From assembly GCA_030549495.1 (NCBI GenBank), contig JAUIRK010000052.1:310001-374000 (forward strand): a stretch of DNA of 64,000 nucleotides, written 5' to 3'. Origin of the DNA: Nectonema munidae (taxonomy: Eukaryota > Nematomorpha > Nectonematoida > Nectonematidae). Positions 1 to 12,500 of the stretch are shown in pieces. A program made the position numbers and the translations under genes. The notes under the pieces are model-generated. The model did no database searches, was not told the DNA's origin, and saw nothing but the letters and a program-made list of their open reading frames with translations. Each line of letters begins with the position of its first letter. The stretch's first letter is position 1.

Positions 1-112
1 AACTAAATACAAAAACAAAATCATAAGAAATTTAATAACTACACAAACTGTCTGAGGAAAACCATATGGACCTGAATTGAAAAAAGGGTGGAATAAGGAA
101 AAGAATAATTAC

Positions 113-547
113 TTCACAAACAGAGCAATGGTATCGCAGTTCGACGTTGGCTTTGCACGTGTTACACGTGTAGATGATGTCTTGGTTTTGGGTGTGCAAT
201 TCGTAAACGAGAACCAGACTAGAAAATTGGGTGCAGCGAAAGCTGGAGAACTCCAAATGGCGCTCCCTGCACAGAGACAGAAAGTTGTCGCGACCGTCCA
301 TCAGCTCGCAGATGATGGGGGGATCGGGATCGATGATAGGTGGGAGGTTGGCGGCATCGCTCGGAATGTGCAGACGAATCACGAAGAAGACGTCCTTGTG
401 CTTTTCCATGGAGGCGTACACTTTGGCGCTGAGATCGGTGGACGCTTGGCTCGTTGGGTTCTGCTTCATCTTCGAGTTCTTGCGCACCGTGTTCTTCTTC
501 GACTTGTTCTTCTTCTTGTCCTTCTTTCCTCCGTTACCCAGCTTTGT
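113..547 (-). CDS. nej: CBP exon 23: autoinhibitory loop, end of HAT, start of ZZ finger
   Basis: This 435-nt phase-0 exon starts after cttctag. It begins with a Lys-rich stretch ([12 protein letters not shown]), the equivalent of the HAT autoinhibitory loop. It then has [20 protein letters not shown] and [18 protein letters not shown] of the HAT C-terminal subdomain, and ends with [20 protein letters not shown], the first two Cys pairs of the ZZ finger. The donor is GAA|GTAATT at 112-111, so the rest of ZZ, TAZ2 and the C-terminal activation region lie off the left edge. Positions 1-112 are intron. Confidence 0.96.
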
Positions 548-3500
548 CTAGAAGAAAATAAAAATTGCACAATAATTCAATTATATCATCACAACTTCAA
601 TGCTAAACTTTTTAGTGCAACACTGCAAGAAACAGTTACGCGGATGAACGGGCTTTGTGTATTTTGAAAATAATTTTACTTTTAAAAGTTACAAATTTAA
701 AAACCGAAATTTGCATCTTCATTCATCTCTATTTTGCTCGTCCGCTAATGTTAAACCATTTCTATCCATGTCAACTTTGGCCTGCCTTTACTCTTACCTA
801 AAGATTGATTTTTATAGGCTTCTTTAATTAGATCACCCGTAGGTCTTCTATTTACATGCCCAAAACACATTAACCTTTGTATTTTTAATACTTTATTTAT
901 TTCATTTACTTGACATAATCTTTTCATTGTTTATTTAAGTTCCGGTTACAACAATACTTTTGTACGCTTTTTTATATACATAGGGCACCAATATTTTTTT
1001 CAATTTTTTACAGACAGCAAAAGGGAAAGGCTTTCAATTTCTGCGATAACCTAGATGGCCACTCTTGCCCACAATGGGTGCGGACACACTTGGTTGAGTA
1101 AATAATGTAAAGCAAAATTTTTTTGGTAGAAATATAATTTTGCGAACTTAATTTTCAGAATAATAATTTCAAGTTTTTTATAGCATTTAAAATCTTTCAA
1201 ACATAAAATTAAAAATCACTTTAATTTCCATGTAATCATCAATCAAGAAGTAAAAAATTTGTTTTTTTTGAATTTGAACTTTTTGAAGCATATCCGCGAA
1301 ATTAAAACACTTTACAGTATATGTATTTAATCGCATATACAAGCATGTAATGTATAGTGTTTAGTCATTCGTCGAATCTTCTATTTTTATACTTCGTCTC
1401 TTTCTCTATCTATATTATATGCGAAACATTGGTCTTGGAAGTTCTTTAAATCTAACTCGAATATTTTTCTCTGGCTCAAAAATTTCTATTCTCTTACAAC
1501 TCAATTAAAAAATCATTTAAGACCATTTTAAAATTTTCATATTTCAAAAATATTAATTTTTTTTATTTATAAATAAAAAAGCAGTAAACAATAAGTTTAT
1601 TTTTTAAAATATGAACTTTAGAAAGGATTCAAATATTCGAACAGGCGTCCATAGTATTTTTAGAGGGGTCCAGAAGTAAATATAACTCTTAAATGTGAAA
1701 TTAAAAAAATTCGCTATATTATTGTAAAAAGCTCAGATCCAATTTTCATAACTTGATGAATCAGGTTTGATACTGAAAGTCATTAAAATAAAAATTATTT
1801 TCAATTATATTATTTTAAAGCGATCGGTCGTGTTCTTTGTCTGCATTCACAATAGGTTTTCAGTTCAAAAATTTTCACTTTATGATATAATAGATAAGGA
1901 GGGCAACCAATATACACTATATAAATTTAATTGAGTAAACAAATAAAATATAGTGATTAATAACGGTGACTATAAAAAAATAAGGGGTCCAAAAAAATTT
2001 CCAAGTTGAGATCCAAATGATCTAATGTTAAGATGTAAAATAATGTCAGTAAATAAATTTTTGATAAAGACCGAAACTGTCAAAAACGTTCTAAAAGGTG
2101 AACTTTTAAAGAATAAATGTTTACTCCCCGTTCTTTATTTTTTATCTATGAACAACAACTTTGCTGTACGCATTGCCGAACCCTGTATTTTAAAAAGGCC
2201 AAATCAGACCCACGATTTAAAAAGGAAAAACTCTTACGTCATCACAGTCAAAGTCGTTGCTGCCTGAATATGATTCACAACTTTCTGCAGAGAGGACATT
2301 CGTTGCAACAACCACAGACTCAGCAGCGGCCTTTCTCTTGTTCTCTTCCTCAATTTCCTCTTTGATGTGCTCCTCCAGGGCATTTGGCCAGAAATCTCCT
2401 TCGAAATAGGGCAACTCAGTCGCGCTCTGTAAATTATCTTCCATCGCTTGCTTCAATATATCCTGAATGATTAAAAAGAACAATGAAATGAATAAGTCAT
2501 GTTTTTCGAAATATTAAACCGTTATTGATTTACGCACACACCTGGCCTTTACTTTGTTGGGAATATAAACACACCCAGTAGTTTTATATCAAAATAATCA
2601 GTTTTTTTTGGATAAAATGGTAGATTATTATTTTTAATCGTAGAGTCCTCAGTGTGAATTAATGAATTAAATGAATTTAATGGACTAATATGATACTGCT
2701 AAGGGTGTGGAAAAATAGACACCTTAGCACTGGTAAACAGACAAGCTCTCATTTTCAAGGAGACGCCAATACCTACTCAAATCAGGTCTTCGAAGACAGA
2801 GGCGTTGAAAGATTACAAATATCTACCTCAGTGAGTCGCCTACTTGAAATCCGTTATGACTCCCTATTTCTATACCCAAAAATCCTTACACAGAATGTGT
2901 ATATTCAAATACACCCCTCGTCAAAGTACTTCCAACAAGTCTCTTGATCCATTTCAGTAATCATTGCTCTCCCAAAATCTAGGCAACACTAGAGGTGCAT
3001 TTCTATCCCATAAGATTCAAATCATTGACGTAGTGGAAACATGCATTTCATATCTTCAATCCAAGTCGAGAGGCTAATCAATCGTCCAGCCTCTCAATAT
3101 CACCACCACCATTGTCCAATTAGCAGAATGGAGTGGATGGATCAGTCGCAATCCCTGGCTTTATTGTCTTATCTTTGCCTTGAACCAGAAGAAAACGTGA
3201 TAAAATATTACTCCTATTAAAAGCGACACCTCCCTTAGATAAAGTTCATTTGAACACAAGAAGCAAACATTCTGATGAGACGATCGATCAGAATCGTCAT
3301 GTATCGGAAAATTTTACTCCTACCTCCTGATACCTTATCCCGATTCTTCAATTATTATTTTCTGAACAATATTTTTTTATTAAATAAACAAAGCTAAGAT
3401 TTTATGTATAGCAAGGTCTATTGTTGAATGCTCTTTCCTGATTTTGTATCTATATATATATAGGATAAAAACTTTATTTCTTTCATATAGAGAATCATCT

Positions 3501-6500
3501 AAGCCAGCGGTTTTAACTAGAACAAGGTTAGAAACAAGTTAAAAACTTCAAATCTATAAATTGTATGGAGATGTGAATTGTGAGTGTAATATAAGTGGAC
3601 CCGAGAGAGTGTTTTAATTGGAAGTGATATTAATCCATCGACTTAAGGGCTCTTTTGTTCTTAGCATCGTGTAGATCTTTGGTTGATTGTTAAAGGATGT
3701 AATCAGGTAAATGATGTCTTTAGTTTAGAATCAATTGCGCAAGACAAAATAGCAGTTTTGAGAATGCGTTGAAGATACAATTAAAGATTAGTCAACGTAA
3801 AGCGGACACTTTGGGTCAATTCCTTTTGAATTCCATCAAAAATTCGGGTTGTCTACGTTGTATTTATGGGACATTGGATGTTTTATATAATTTTTGGATT
3901 TTTCTTCCAACTGTGTCGTGGAAATAAGGTAAAATGAGTAATACCGTTAAAAGTTTGGTGAGTTCATATTTGGTAAAGTGCAATTTTATCTCATTTTCGG
4001 ATTTGTTAGCCTTTTAAAAATGTCTTTGCCACTTGTGTAAAAGGTTTATAAGGAAATTAATGGCATTTGTGCCAAGTATAAAAATATAGAAATTTTTTAA
4101 GTTTTTTTTCTTTTCTCAACTTAATGAAAGATAAAATTGCTCATTGAAATAAATATAATCTTATTGAATGATTGGAAACCACCCTTAAAGAGTTTCCAAA
4201 AATGTGTATTTATAACATATATGATAGAGTTATTTGTTACCTATTGTTATTCAATAAAGAAAAGTGTTTAAATGTTCCTTAATTAAATACATATTAATTT
4301 GATTAATTAATAAATTTGATTTTTGAAAGTATTGATTTTTTTACTTTACATGTTCAAATCAAAAAGTTATTAAATTTTTTTTTTAATCATACTACAGTGA
4401 AAGTATTAATGAGAAATTTGTTCTTGCTTTGTTTAGTCTGCATTCTTTGTATATCTTTCTGAAATAAAAATGAAAAATCCCAAATAGAGATTGATTTATT
4501 CTACAATTTTTTTGTTAATGATGCTTAAAAAATATTTGCAGAACAAATGTGTGGACCGATTAATCTTGTTCAAAAATGCTGTTTTTATAATAGTGGGATG
4601 AGTATATAAATCTAGGGTAAGTACTTTATAATCCACAACGACTCTATCGAGGATCCCCTTATCAAGCATTTTCTTGTACCATTCTTGCAACCTCTTGGGC
4701 TTGGGAATCTTTTGGTCTTCTGGGTGAGCGTGGAATATGTAGTCATCTCCTTCGGAAGGTGGGCAAGCCCAGATGTGAGCCATGGTGTAGCTTTAAGATA
4801 TATACAGAAAAAAAATAATTCCCCATTGTTATGAATAAGCATTAAAAGTATTACCCGAGCTTTTTGCAGTAATCAAGATAGCCGATTAGAATTTCGTGGT
4901 AAACAGCGGTTCGCAAATGACTTGGTCGAAAGTAGAACACACTGTCCAAGTATGACAGATAAATTCTCCTAAACGAAAAATAGAGAATTCAGATAATTTT
5001 CGTATACACCACTTTAAATTTAGTTAGAATGTGAAAAACGTACTACTTCATACATGTATACGAAACTTTAAATAATGACTTTTAAATGGGAGAGAAAGCA
5101 CATAAAAAAAGTATTCCATACTCAACTTCATCATGTTTTTAAATCATTTCTAACATTGAGAGTGAGAAATATTTCATTTATTTGATACATTTCCTTATTT
5201 TTTTGTCAATTCATAGATTACACACTGGGTTACAATAGTGAAGAATTTTCATCATAAATTTTAGTATATGCTTGATTGATGAGCAAATTTTAAAATTTGA
5301 CGCTATCCTCAATATTCATAAAAAATGACAAAACTAAAAAAAATCTGTTTGATATGACGTCATTTTTCTAAATTGAACAACAATCAATATATTTATAAAA
5401 TTATTTTTAAGTTTAGCTAATTTTTAACCAAATACACAAATCAATAGCTACTTTTGCTTGACAGCTGGTAAAACTTCTACCTGCTTTTGCACAAATTGCT
5501 AATATGAGGGGATACGATCAATGTGAGGTAACGAGGAAAAATACAAGATTTTTTGATAGAGACAGGAGAACCGCACTTTAGATTTTTGAGACGCCAGGAT
5601 TTAGAGAGTACAAATGAGGTGCTTATCTTTTCTCTTTACGTGACGGAAAATAAACAACTCTGAGACATTTTATAGAAGAATCATAAACACACGTCATTGA
5701 TTGGGCTGATGCTTCTTAAGACTTATTTTGCAAATAAACAAAGTGACAAGAAACAATTTTTTGTTACATAGTGTTATTATTAAATAGACAAGAGTACCTT
5801 ACAAATCTCAACACCCGTGTTGTTTAATCGCGACGGTATTGGTTTACCAATCCATGATTCCATTAGCTTTAAAGATATAGACCGGTATTCCATACATTAG
5901 AAGGGTGGACAATTGTCTCACTTACGAATCGAAATTGATGAATGCCGGGCATTTACTTCCCCCAGAACTACGGTTTGTTTTTCAGATGAAATAAATATGC
6001 AAAAGGGAGGAGGAGAATGCGTTAGAATTGCAAGCATCCTTTACTGGTATAAGATCCAAGAAGTCGTCGCTTCTAGATATGAATAGGGTACCGTCAGCAA
6101 AAGATTATATCCACGTCCGCTGTTCTATACGCATACCTCATAACAACCGCGCCCAACTAATTTGAGACATAGGTGGACAAGAATATTGCCTGGGGCACAT
6201 ATCGTCAAAAAGAGATATGTTAAGAGCAGTGGCGTAGGGTGAAACTCAAACAAAAGTGTGCTTGAAAAAAAATTAAGATTTTTATTTGTAAGTAAACAAC
6301 AATCTTCTTTCCTGTTTTAAAAATTTCTTCTTAAATTTCTCCTTTAAAAATAATTATAATAAATTTAAAAATTATTGTAATATAATAAAAATAAACCTCG
6401 AAAAAATTAAGTCCACTTGATTAAAACATAAACGGATATTAAAAAACGTAGGTAGCCTTTATAATAATATAAATTTACTCCTACTTTTCACTCAAGCTAA

Positions 6501-9500
6501 GTCTTCAACACTCTTTTCTCCTCACTACTTCTTATTGTTTGATAAAGCCGACTGTCGGCAAAAACTTACTTAGAAATAAACTTTGTTCTCAATAAATTGT
6601 TCGCCTTTACGTTATTTTATAATAATAAATTATTTTATCAAGTTCTAAACTAACTATCTAACTTCTAACTAGCCATATAATAAGAAAAATAAATTATAAT
6701 TTTCATCCTTTATGTAAAATTTACAAAATATACATTATGGATTGAAGGTTCAACGCATAATATAACGAGAGCATTAAAATTGTTCAACCAAAAATTCTGT
6801 AAATGTTCAAAAACCTTACTTGGTGTCAGATTTACTTAAGTTTTTATGTACGGAATAAAATGCAAAAAGGTTGATTTTATCTAAAATAATAAACTTGAAC
6901 TACAAAAAACGGGTGAATATAAAATTCAGATTTGCGATGATCTTGAATAGTATAATTTGGTGCTGTGAAAATCGCGCACAACTGATCTGACAGATAAAGC
7001 AAATGTTTTATACACTTATAAGTCATATGTCCTTTATCTTCTTCTTGATACAGAGACGTGATGCGTAGGAGAGAGGAAGTGTGATGAAAAAATCATACAG
7101 TTTGACGCAAAGCGTGCGAAAAGACTTGCACTACCCCATTCAATACAAACGTGTGTCTTATTCCTATTTTGTTTTTCCTTGCTCTAATAATACGCTGCGT
7201 CTTCATGGGAATAATACAGTTTTGAATACTGGCATATCGTGTGCTTCAGAAAATATAACGCCTTTATTGTAGATATGAAGCGTGCGCTTGAGACATAGCG
7301 CAATGTCACTTATTGCAAGTTTAAATATCATTTCATTCATACTTTTGGCTACATTAAGTTACTGAAAAGCCAATAAGAAGAGTTTAACAAATCAAACAAG
7401 TTTAACTGCATGAAAGTATAAGGTGTGCGCCGCACACCTAGCACACTGTGAATATACTCCTCTGGTTAAAAGTTAACCTTTTGTTAGTGACTCTATGAGT
7501 GTGCCAAAATGTTACATCATCAAGAAGGTGAAAAGTCGTTCACCAGAGTGGGAAGACGAACATGGCTTTAAAATCTTTAGTGAGTAATACCCCCTCCGCC
7601 TCAAATTAGCTCAGACCCATATGCCCAAACAACCGCCTTAACCAAATCACCAACATTCAAACTTTGCATGCGGTCTATAGGAACACGCTCACATGGCACA
7701 ACATAAGTATCATACTATATTTTTGGAATATCAAATATGATTAAATTTTGAATCAGTCAAGAGCATATAAAATTTTAGTTTCTTGAAATTTGTCTTCAAA
7801 AAAAGAACGGTTTCCGCTTTCACTCGTTGTCCATTGTTCTTTATTTATTTTTTAATACCGCACCTCAAGTAGATCATCCTTTCAAATTAGACAAAGCTGA
7901 GATGAAAATGGAAGCAATTACTCTGCAAAAGGATTTGCAATTAAAATCATAAATTATGGAGCTTAATTAATGACGAAAAATTATCCCCTAGAAACCTATC
8001 AGAATTATGTTTTAAACGATCAAGAATTCAAAATCTTGTCAACAAATTCAGTCATAAGGATCTCATTAAAATTTTTTTTTAACTAATGTAGAGTATTTTT
8101 TTTCCTGTAAATAAGTTTTTAGATAACTTGGCGTGCGCACAGTTCAGCGATAAAGAAATTAGCAAAAGAACTTACAAAAGGCTAAACATTATTGAATAGT
8201 CATATATATAAAAGTGGCCAAAAAGCCGAATGTCGAATTATTCAAAACGAAAATACAATACAACTACTTAAAGATGCTATTAGAAATCTATATAAAAAAA
8301 TCAAATATTTATTTAGTCAAACTTAATGAGATAATAATTCAACTACTCTAACACATAGAATAATACCATTCAAAGAGTTGAATAAAATTTTAGCCAAAAA
8401 TAAGAGGGACTGTCTCTCGCGGCTATCTATTATTGTTGTCTCAGGCCAACAGGATATGAAGGAGGAAAAAAGAAGGAACGAGAATGAATTGAAAGAAATG
8501 ATTTTGTTTTCTATTGCATTTTGGAAAAGAGCTGTATGATTTTCAACAAATATAAAAAAAATTCTATAATCCAGAAAGGATTTAAAATGATAAAAATTAA
8601 AATGTTATACAAAATAGTTTGGAAAAATTAAATAGATAACAATTTTGAGAGATTTCTTTAACATTTAAAGTCGCTTAATTTTTGTCATAAAAAGGTGGTA
8701 AGGTTTACAAAAAATTTTGACTACTTTAATATGACATTGCAACGAATTATACACAAATTCGTTAACCGAGAAACTCTCAATCTAGGAATAGCGCTGTTAT
8801 CGAAGTTTGAGTAATTGACTTCACGAAAAACTGAAATAGCGTAATGATAAGCTAAATAGAAGACCTGCTATTTGGCTCGGGAGCATCTGAACCAAATTCC
8901 TGCACGTGCATTCCAAAGAAGACCGTATCAACACCATCAATTTCTTCAAATGCAAAAAGGGCTTTGGACTTGTAGGGAAAGGATGTGGAAAAGGAGGCTT
9001 GAGAACAAAACCTTGAAAAGGGGAATTAAGAAAATGAGGGTTTTTTTAAATCAATTTTTTATGAAACCTTTCTCTCATGTAAGTCTTTGTTTCCACAACT
9101 TTATCACAGGAAGATAAGACGCGAATCGTCACTTCGCCAATACCAGGAGCGTCTTTTTTCTTTAGGAAGTTGTTGACGCGATTTTCAAGGAATATGGCTA
9201 ACTTTGTTTTAGGTAATCCTAAGAATTAAAAGAAATCAATAATTTCCTTCTAAACCATGGATTGGCAAACTTTTTTTACACGTCAACCCAGTGCCCGCGC
9301 TAAAGCTAAATTTCAAGGGGGCTGAAACGGGGCAAAGAAACACATTTGCAAAAAATTTATTTCCTATATTACTTTGCTGAAAAGCATGAAGTACTTCTGT
9401 ATAAAAACCTATAGAAATCTCATATTATACATACACATACACCAGCATTTGATTATTGTGTACAATTTTTGCTTATTTATTTTTCCTTTAAAAAGTGCAT

Positions 9501-12500
9501 GGGGCAAAACCAAAAATTTTAAGAGGGGGGGGGGGCAAAGATTAATACAAGGGGGGACCACGTGCCTCAAAATTATATAGGTAGTGCGGGCACTGCGTCG
9601 ACCCCTTAATAGAACATTTGTCTTCACATCGACCCCCACCCCACATAGTAATGTTTCATAAAAAGATTAATCAACGTCCAACAATTAAGAGAAATAAATA
9701 CAAACCAAAAATGTTTCATATATTCTATACTATACAATGCCCTATCTTATCGACCCCTAAAGATCTGTTATGGACACCCAGGGGTCGATATCGACCACTT
9801 AGCCGACCCCTGTTCTAAACAGTGAAACTTTTTCAAGGTCTCAATGAATTCTTGAAAACGAAGGTGGCATATTCATGGCGAAAATTTCTTTATATATTGA
9901 ACACTTTCGTTGGGGTTCACTGTATTTATTTATAAAGAGGAAAACTTAGACACATGAAGGGATGATTTAAAATAAATCCGTTCTCCCTTACAGCGCATCA
10001 GATTTTACGATTAAAAATTATGAATATAAAAGAAGCTATATCCGATGATCATTTAAGTTTCAACATCCGCATCTTCTATTTTCAATCATTTTTCTTTTTT
10101 TCAATATACCGCTTAGGGTTTTTTTCTGAATTTTTACTTTATCCAAATTTTTTATGAAAACACTTATAAATTGACATCCCTCAAATTTTAAGAAGTAAAA
10201 AAACTCGCGTTTGCTTAGAATAGCAAGTATGATATCCGCTTTCGCATCAGCAGATACAAAAAATTTCACACACCGATACATCTCCAGTTTCTAGTATATA
10301 ATATATTGAAATTGATGAATATAATTAAATTTCAGCGAATCAGATCCCATTTTTAAGGAAGTTAATGTGAGCAGTGAATATTTATTGAAAAAATGTTCAC
10401 AATAATTGGTTCGTTTCTAGTGTGATTTGATTGGTTAAAACTAACAATGCATCAACATGTTCAACAACGAATTCGTGAATGGATCAACGAATTTGTAAAC
10501 GCATCCCTACCATGACAAAAAAGGCATACCCTTTTAAATATAAAATATAGATGATATAGAGATATAGTTTTTTCCTTTAAAGCTTATTTAAGAGCCAAAA
10601 ATTAAATTTTATTTGAATTTTATTAATACTAATATAAGGGACAAAATTCAAACGCTACATCACATCTCCCTTTTCAGAGAAATCTTAATCAGGAAGACCA
10701 AATTAAAACTTACTATTTGTTACGGCATGGCGAAATGAATTTGTTTAGAATAACATTTCTTGAGGCTTAATTGTGTGTATACACTCAAAATAATATCTTA
10801 TTCATAACATATGATTTCCTACAGCTCGTTATCAAACGGTTGTTATATAATAGATTAAAGTTCTAAATACATACTACTAAAAATAAATATACATAACAAT
10901 TTAAAATAAAAAACCTATTTTTATAGTTCGCTGTAACTATAAAAGTTAACCTATTTTAACCATAAAAAAAGGAAGAATTATAAAAAAACATCATAAAATC
11001 GCTATTCTTAGCCAATCAAAAAGAGTATGTAAGATGTCATAAGGATATAATTAATAAGGTAGAAAAGGAAACACACAAATGTATTACTTTGCAAAATATG
11101 CTTTGTACACGCGACTTAGAAACAAGCGCATAGATTCTGTATGATTTCTTATTAAAATTGAAGAAAACAAATTCCAAATAATATTTGAAGATTTTGAATT
11201 TAAAGGAATATAATTTTGCAATTTCGATTCAAAAAATGAATAATTTGATTTTCACGCTAAATTTTTATTCTTAGTGAAAAAAAGAGAAAAATCTTACTTT
11301 TTGCGACGTATTTGTTTTCCTTTCTCGACAGGGCTTTAGCTTTTTGACAGGATGAACAAACAAATCTAAATATTTCCGTAAGTATTATTATTATTATTAG
11401 AAGAAGAAGAGAAATCTTAAGAATAAAATATAGTTAGTGTTGGGAAAATATTTTTTAAGAATAACAATCATTATGAATGATTAGCTTTAACTTTACACAT
11501 TCCGGGAGCACGCCTATTTTCTGAGGATTAAACCTTTTTCTAAATAGGATGCCTTCCTTAACCCATTTTAATGGGGCCTTCCAGATTTAAATACAAATTT
11601 TATTCTATACGAAGCTATGGCCATGAAACTTGAAAATGAAAGTATTGTAGTATTACTTAGTACAAAACAACATACAGGGAGATTCCTATTTAAAGGCCAT
11701 GTTTGGGCCTGGATTTTGGCAGCAATCATCATCATCATCATCATCATCCATTTTGCCTTCTAGGCTTGGTTATTGTTCCCAAAGAGTCGGGGTAAACCAG
11801 TTTCCTGCAACAACTACGCCATTTCATTCTTTCTTTAGCGTCACTTCGCACAAGCTTTCTTTTTTCCATATCGTGGTGAATCACTTCATTCCATGCTTTC
11901 TTTCGTCTTCCTCTCTTCATCTTTCCATCAATCAATTCATCTTTTATCTTCTTTACAACGTTCCCTTCAGACATCCTTTCGACATGACCAAACCAATGTA
12001 ATCTATTCTCTTCTAAATCCTCAATTCCAATTTTCTTTCTTAACACATCGTTGGCAATCCTATCTTTCAGCGTTTTTCCGCACATCATCCTAATCATTCT
12101 CATCTCAGTTGTTTGCAACCTTCTTCATCACCCAGCATTCAGAACCGTAACAAATCGTACTTCTAACGCAAACTTTATGGTCCTGCTTTTAGTTCGTCAG
12201 ATGAAAAATTTCAACACAGTAAGCCGGATAATTCCTTGAACTTTTTCCAACATAGGCGTATTCGCGCTCTTACGCTACTAGAAACATCACTGATGCAATC
12301 GATCATATCGCCCAAATAACATAACTCATCAACAACATCGAACGTATCATCTCATTATTTGACTTTTTCAACAAGAGTATTTTTGCACTTTCTACAAACA
12401 AAGCCACTCACTGCAGAAAGAGAGCCCTTTATAGAGGAACACCTTTTGTGAACCCAGGATTTTGGCAGCAATATAAAAAAAATATAAAAAATTTTGTTGC

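Noticed and set aside
77-667. Long plus-strand open frames opposite CBP exon 23
   Set aside because: They are antisense shadows of the HAT/ZZ exon.
6227-7448. hAT element bounded by CAGTGGCGTAGGG and CACACTG
   Set aside because: The ends are only loosely similar and the flanking 8-mers (GTTAAGAG and TGAATATA) do not match.
10060-10281. Minus-strand open frame in a CBP intron, considered as a CBP exon
   Set aside because: It lies in a dispersed repeat also present at 20195-20345, and the needed CBP sequence ([10 protein letters not shown]...RKENK) is encoded by 11365-11298 with matching phases.
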